DNA of 6,035 bases from the NCBI GenBank assembly GCA_020061685.1, contig JAGUXU010000100.1, forward strand, positions 1-6,035, read 5' to 3'. Position 1 is the stretch's first letter; every line of letters starts with the position of its first letter. Under the pieces are notes generated by a model. That model saw only the letters and a list, made by a program, of their open reading frames with translations, was not told where the DNA came from and made no database searches. Of this stretch, positions 5,224-6,035 are shown one piece after another. The translations under genes and the position numbers were made by a program. This stretch comes from Candidatus Omnitrophota bacterium. Lineage in GTDB: Bacteria; Omnitrophota; Gorgyraeia; Pluralincolimonadales; Pluralincolimonadaceae.

Positions 5224-6035
5224 ACTATCGCTTTCTCGGTATCCTTATCGAAGAAGTGGATCTTGCCCATGTCAAATACCATGTCGATGTCGCGGTTGAC
5301 TTCGGGCTTATCGTGTCCCCCTACCCGCGCGATGAAGGTCTGTTTCGGGGTAGCCATATGCAGATAGACCTCGGAACCCATCGGTTCCACGACATCCACA
5401 CGGGCCGTAACGGTGTTTTCCGGAGGAGCTTCCTGTATGAAGAGCTTATCATAGATATCCTCGGGCCTTATGCCAAAAATAATGTCCTTACCCGCATAAT
5501 TTGCCACTTTGGGGATCATATCATCCACGAGCTTGACTTTAAAAGTGCCCTCGTCGAAATAGAACTTGCTGTCTGTCTTTATTATCCTGCCCATAAGGAA
5601 GTTCATCGGAGGGCTTCCGATAAAACCGGCGACAAATTTATTGACCGGCTTATCATAGAGGCTGATGGGGTCGGCGACCTGATGGACTATGCCGTCCTTC
5701 ATTACGACGATCCGGTTTCCCATCGTCATGGCCTCCACCTGGTCATGGGTGACATATATCATCGTAGATTGCAATCTTGTATGCAGCTTGTTTATCTCGG
5801 TCCTCATCTGAACGCGCATCTTGGCGTCAAGGTTGCTTAAAGGCTCATCGAAGAGGAAGACGAGCGGCTTCCTGACTATCGCCCTTCCGACGGCTACTCT
5901 CTGTCTCTCGCCGCCCGAAAGCTCCTTCGGCCTTCTGGTAAGGTATCTGGCTATCCCCAGCATCTGCGCGGCTTCTTTGACGCGCTGGTCTATCTCGGCC
6001 TTGGAATATTTACGCAGCCGAAGGCCGAAAGCCAT
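5220..6035 (-). CDS. ugpC: Carbohydrate ABC transporter ATP-binding subunit (MalK/UgpC/MsmX family), N terminus outside the window
   Basis: Peripheral inner-membrane ATPase that powers a binding-protein-dependent sugar (or glycerol-phosphate) importer; family members often serve several permeases. The 271 residues present start at the window edge. The first codon is ATG, but 'MAFGLRLR' is an internal motif in this family ('NMAFGLKLR'), so it is not the true start. About 95-100 residues, including Walker A and the Q-loop, are missing. Present are the ABC signature LSGGERQR (39-46), Walker B VFLFDEP (59-65, D63 and E64), D-loop SNLD (67-70), and H-loop VTHDQVEAM (95-103) with H97. A C-terminal MalK-type TOBE regulatory domain follows from about residue 140, with the characteristic GIRPED (188-193). 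No permease or binding-protein gene lies downstream, so the cognate transporter is elsewhere or upstream. Its substrate cannot be read from the ATPase alone. Its stop codon overlaps the start of cyclase 1. Confidence 0.92.
   Translation of the reverse strand: MAFGLRLRKYSKAEIDQRVKEAAQMLGIARYLTRRPKELSGGERQRVAVGRAIVRKPLVFLFDEPLSNLDAKMRVQMRTEINKLHTRLQSTMIYVTHDQVEAMTMGNRIVVMKDGIVHQVADPISLYDKPVNKFVAGFIGSPPMNFLMGRIIKTDSKFYFDEGTFKVKLVDDMIPKVANYAGKDIIFGIRPEDIYDKLFIQEAPPENTVTARVDVVEPMGSEVYLHMATPKQTFIARVGGHDKPEVNRDIDMVFDMGKIHFFDKDTEKAIV

Noticed and set aside
5187..5840. 217-codon open frame on the plus strand
   Set aside because: It is antisense to the ABC ATPase, which has clear signature, Walker B and H-loop motifs. 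The plus-strand product shows no domain and is explained by codon use of the real gene.
1..6035. CRISPR arrays, insertion sequences, tRNA or rRNA genes
   Set aside because: No regularly spaced repeats, transposase motifs, cloverleaf-like sequence or rRNA-like sequence were seen. Nearly all of the window is accounted for by six coding genes.

Overview
All six genes in this window lie on the minus strand and are packed almost without gaps, so they read as one operon transcribed from high to low coordinates. In transcription order they are: a sugar ABC transporter ATPase of the MalK/UgpC/MsmX family (its N-terminal part lies beyond the window), two consecutive membrane-anchored GAF-GGDEF diguanylate cyclases, a ROK-family sugar kinase (probably glucokinase), a small TalC-type transaldolase, and the N-terminal part of LptD, the outer-membrane LPS-assembly protein (its C-terminal part lies beyond the window). 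I see no RNA gene, mobile element, CRISPR array or significant repeat. The only gap above 30 nt is the 51-nt stretch between the second cyclase and the kinase.

The organism is a diderm bacterium, because LptD exists only to place lipopolysaccharide in an outer membrane. Base composition is near balanced, with frequent ATA, AGG and CGG codons and frequent TTG/GTG starts. This style, with several GAF-GGDEF proteins next to sugar metabolism genes, resembles uncultured lineages such as Omnitrophota. That placement is an impression, not something the window proves.

The layout suggests three linked functions. The first is carbohydrate entry and early catabolism: the ABC ATPase, phosphorylation of free hexose by the ROK kinase, and transaldolase in the non-oxidative pentose phosphate pathway. 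The second is cyclic-di-GMP synthesis by two cyclases with the same plan (four membrane helices, coiled coil, GAF, GGDEF) but different predicted feedback control: the second keeps an RxxD inhibitory site and the first does not. The third is envelope assembly by LptD. Translation looks coupled across the ATPase/cyclase 1 junction (TTGA overlap) and the cyclase 1/cyclase 2 junction (13-nt overlap). The kinase start has no visible Shine-Dalgarno sequence and lies just downstream of a promoter-like sequence, so the kinase-transaldolase-lptD part may also be transcribed separately.

No gene here is wholly unknown. The points most worth a second look are the coupled cyclase pair with asymmetric I-sites inside a sugar-uptake/LPS operon, and the unusual translation start of the kinase gene.
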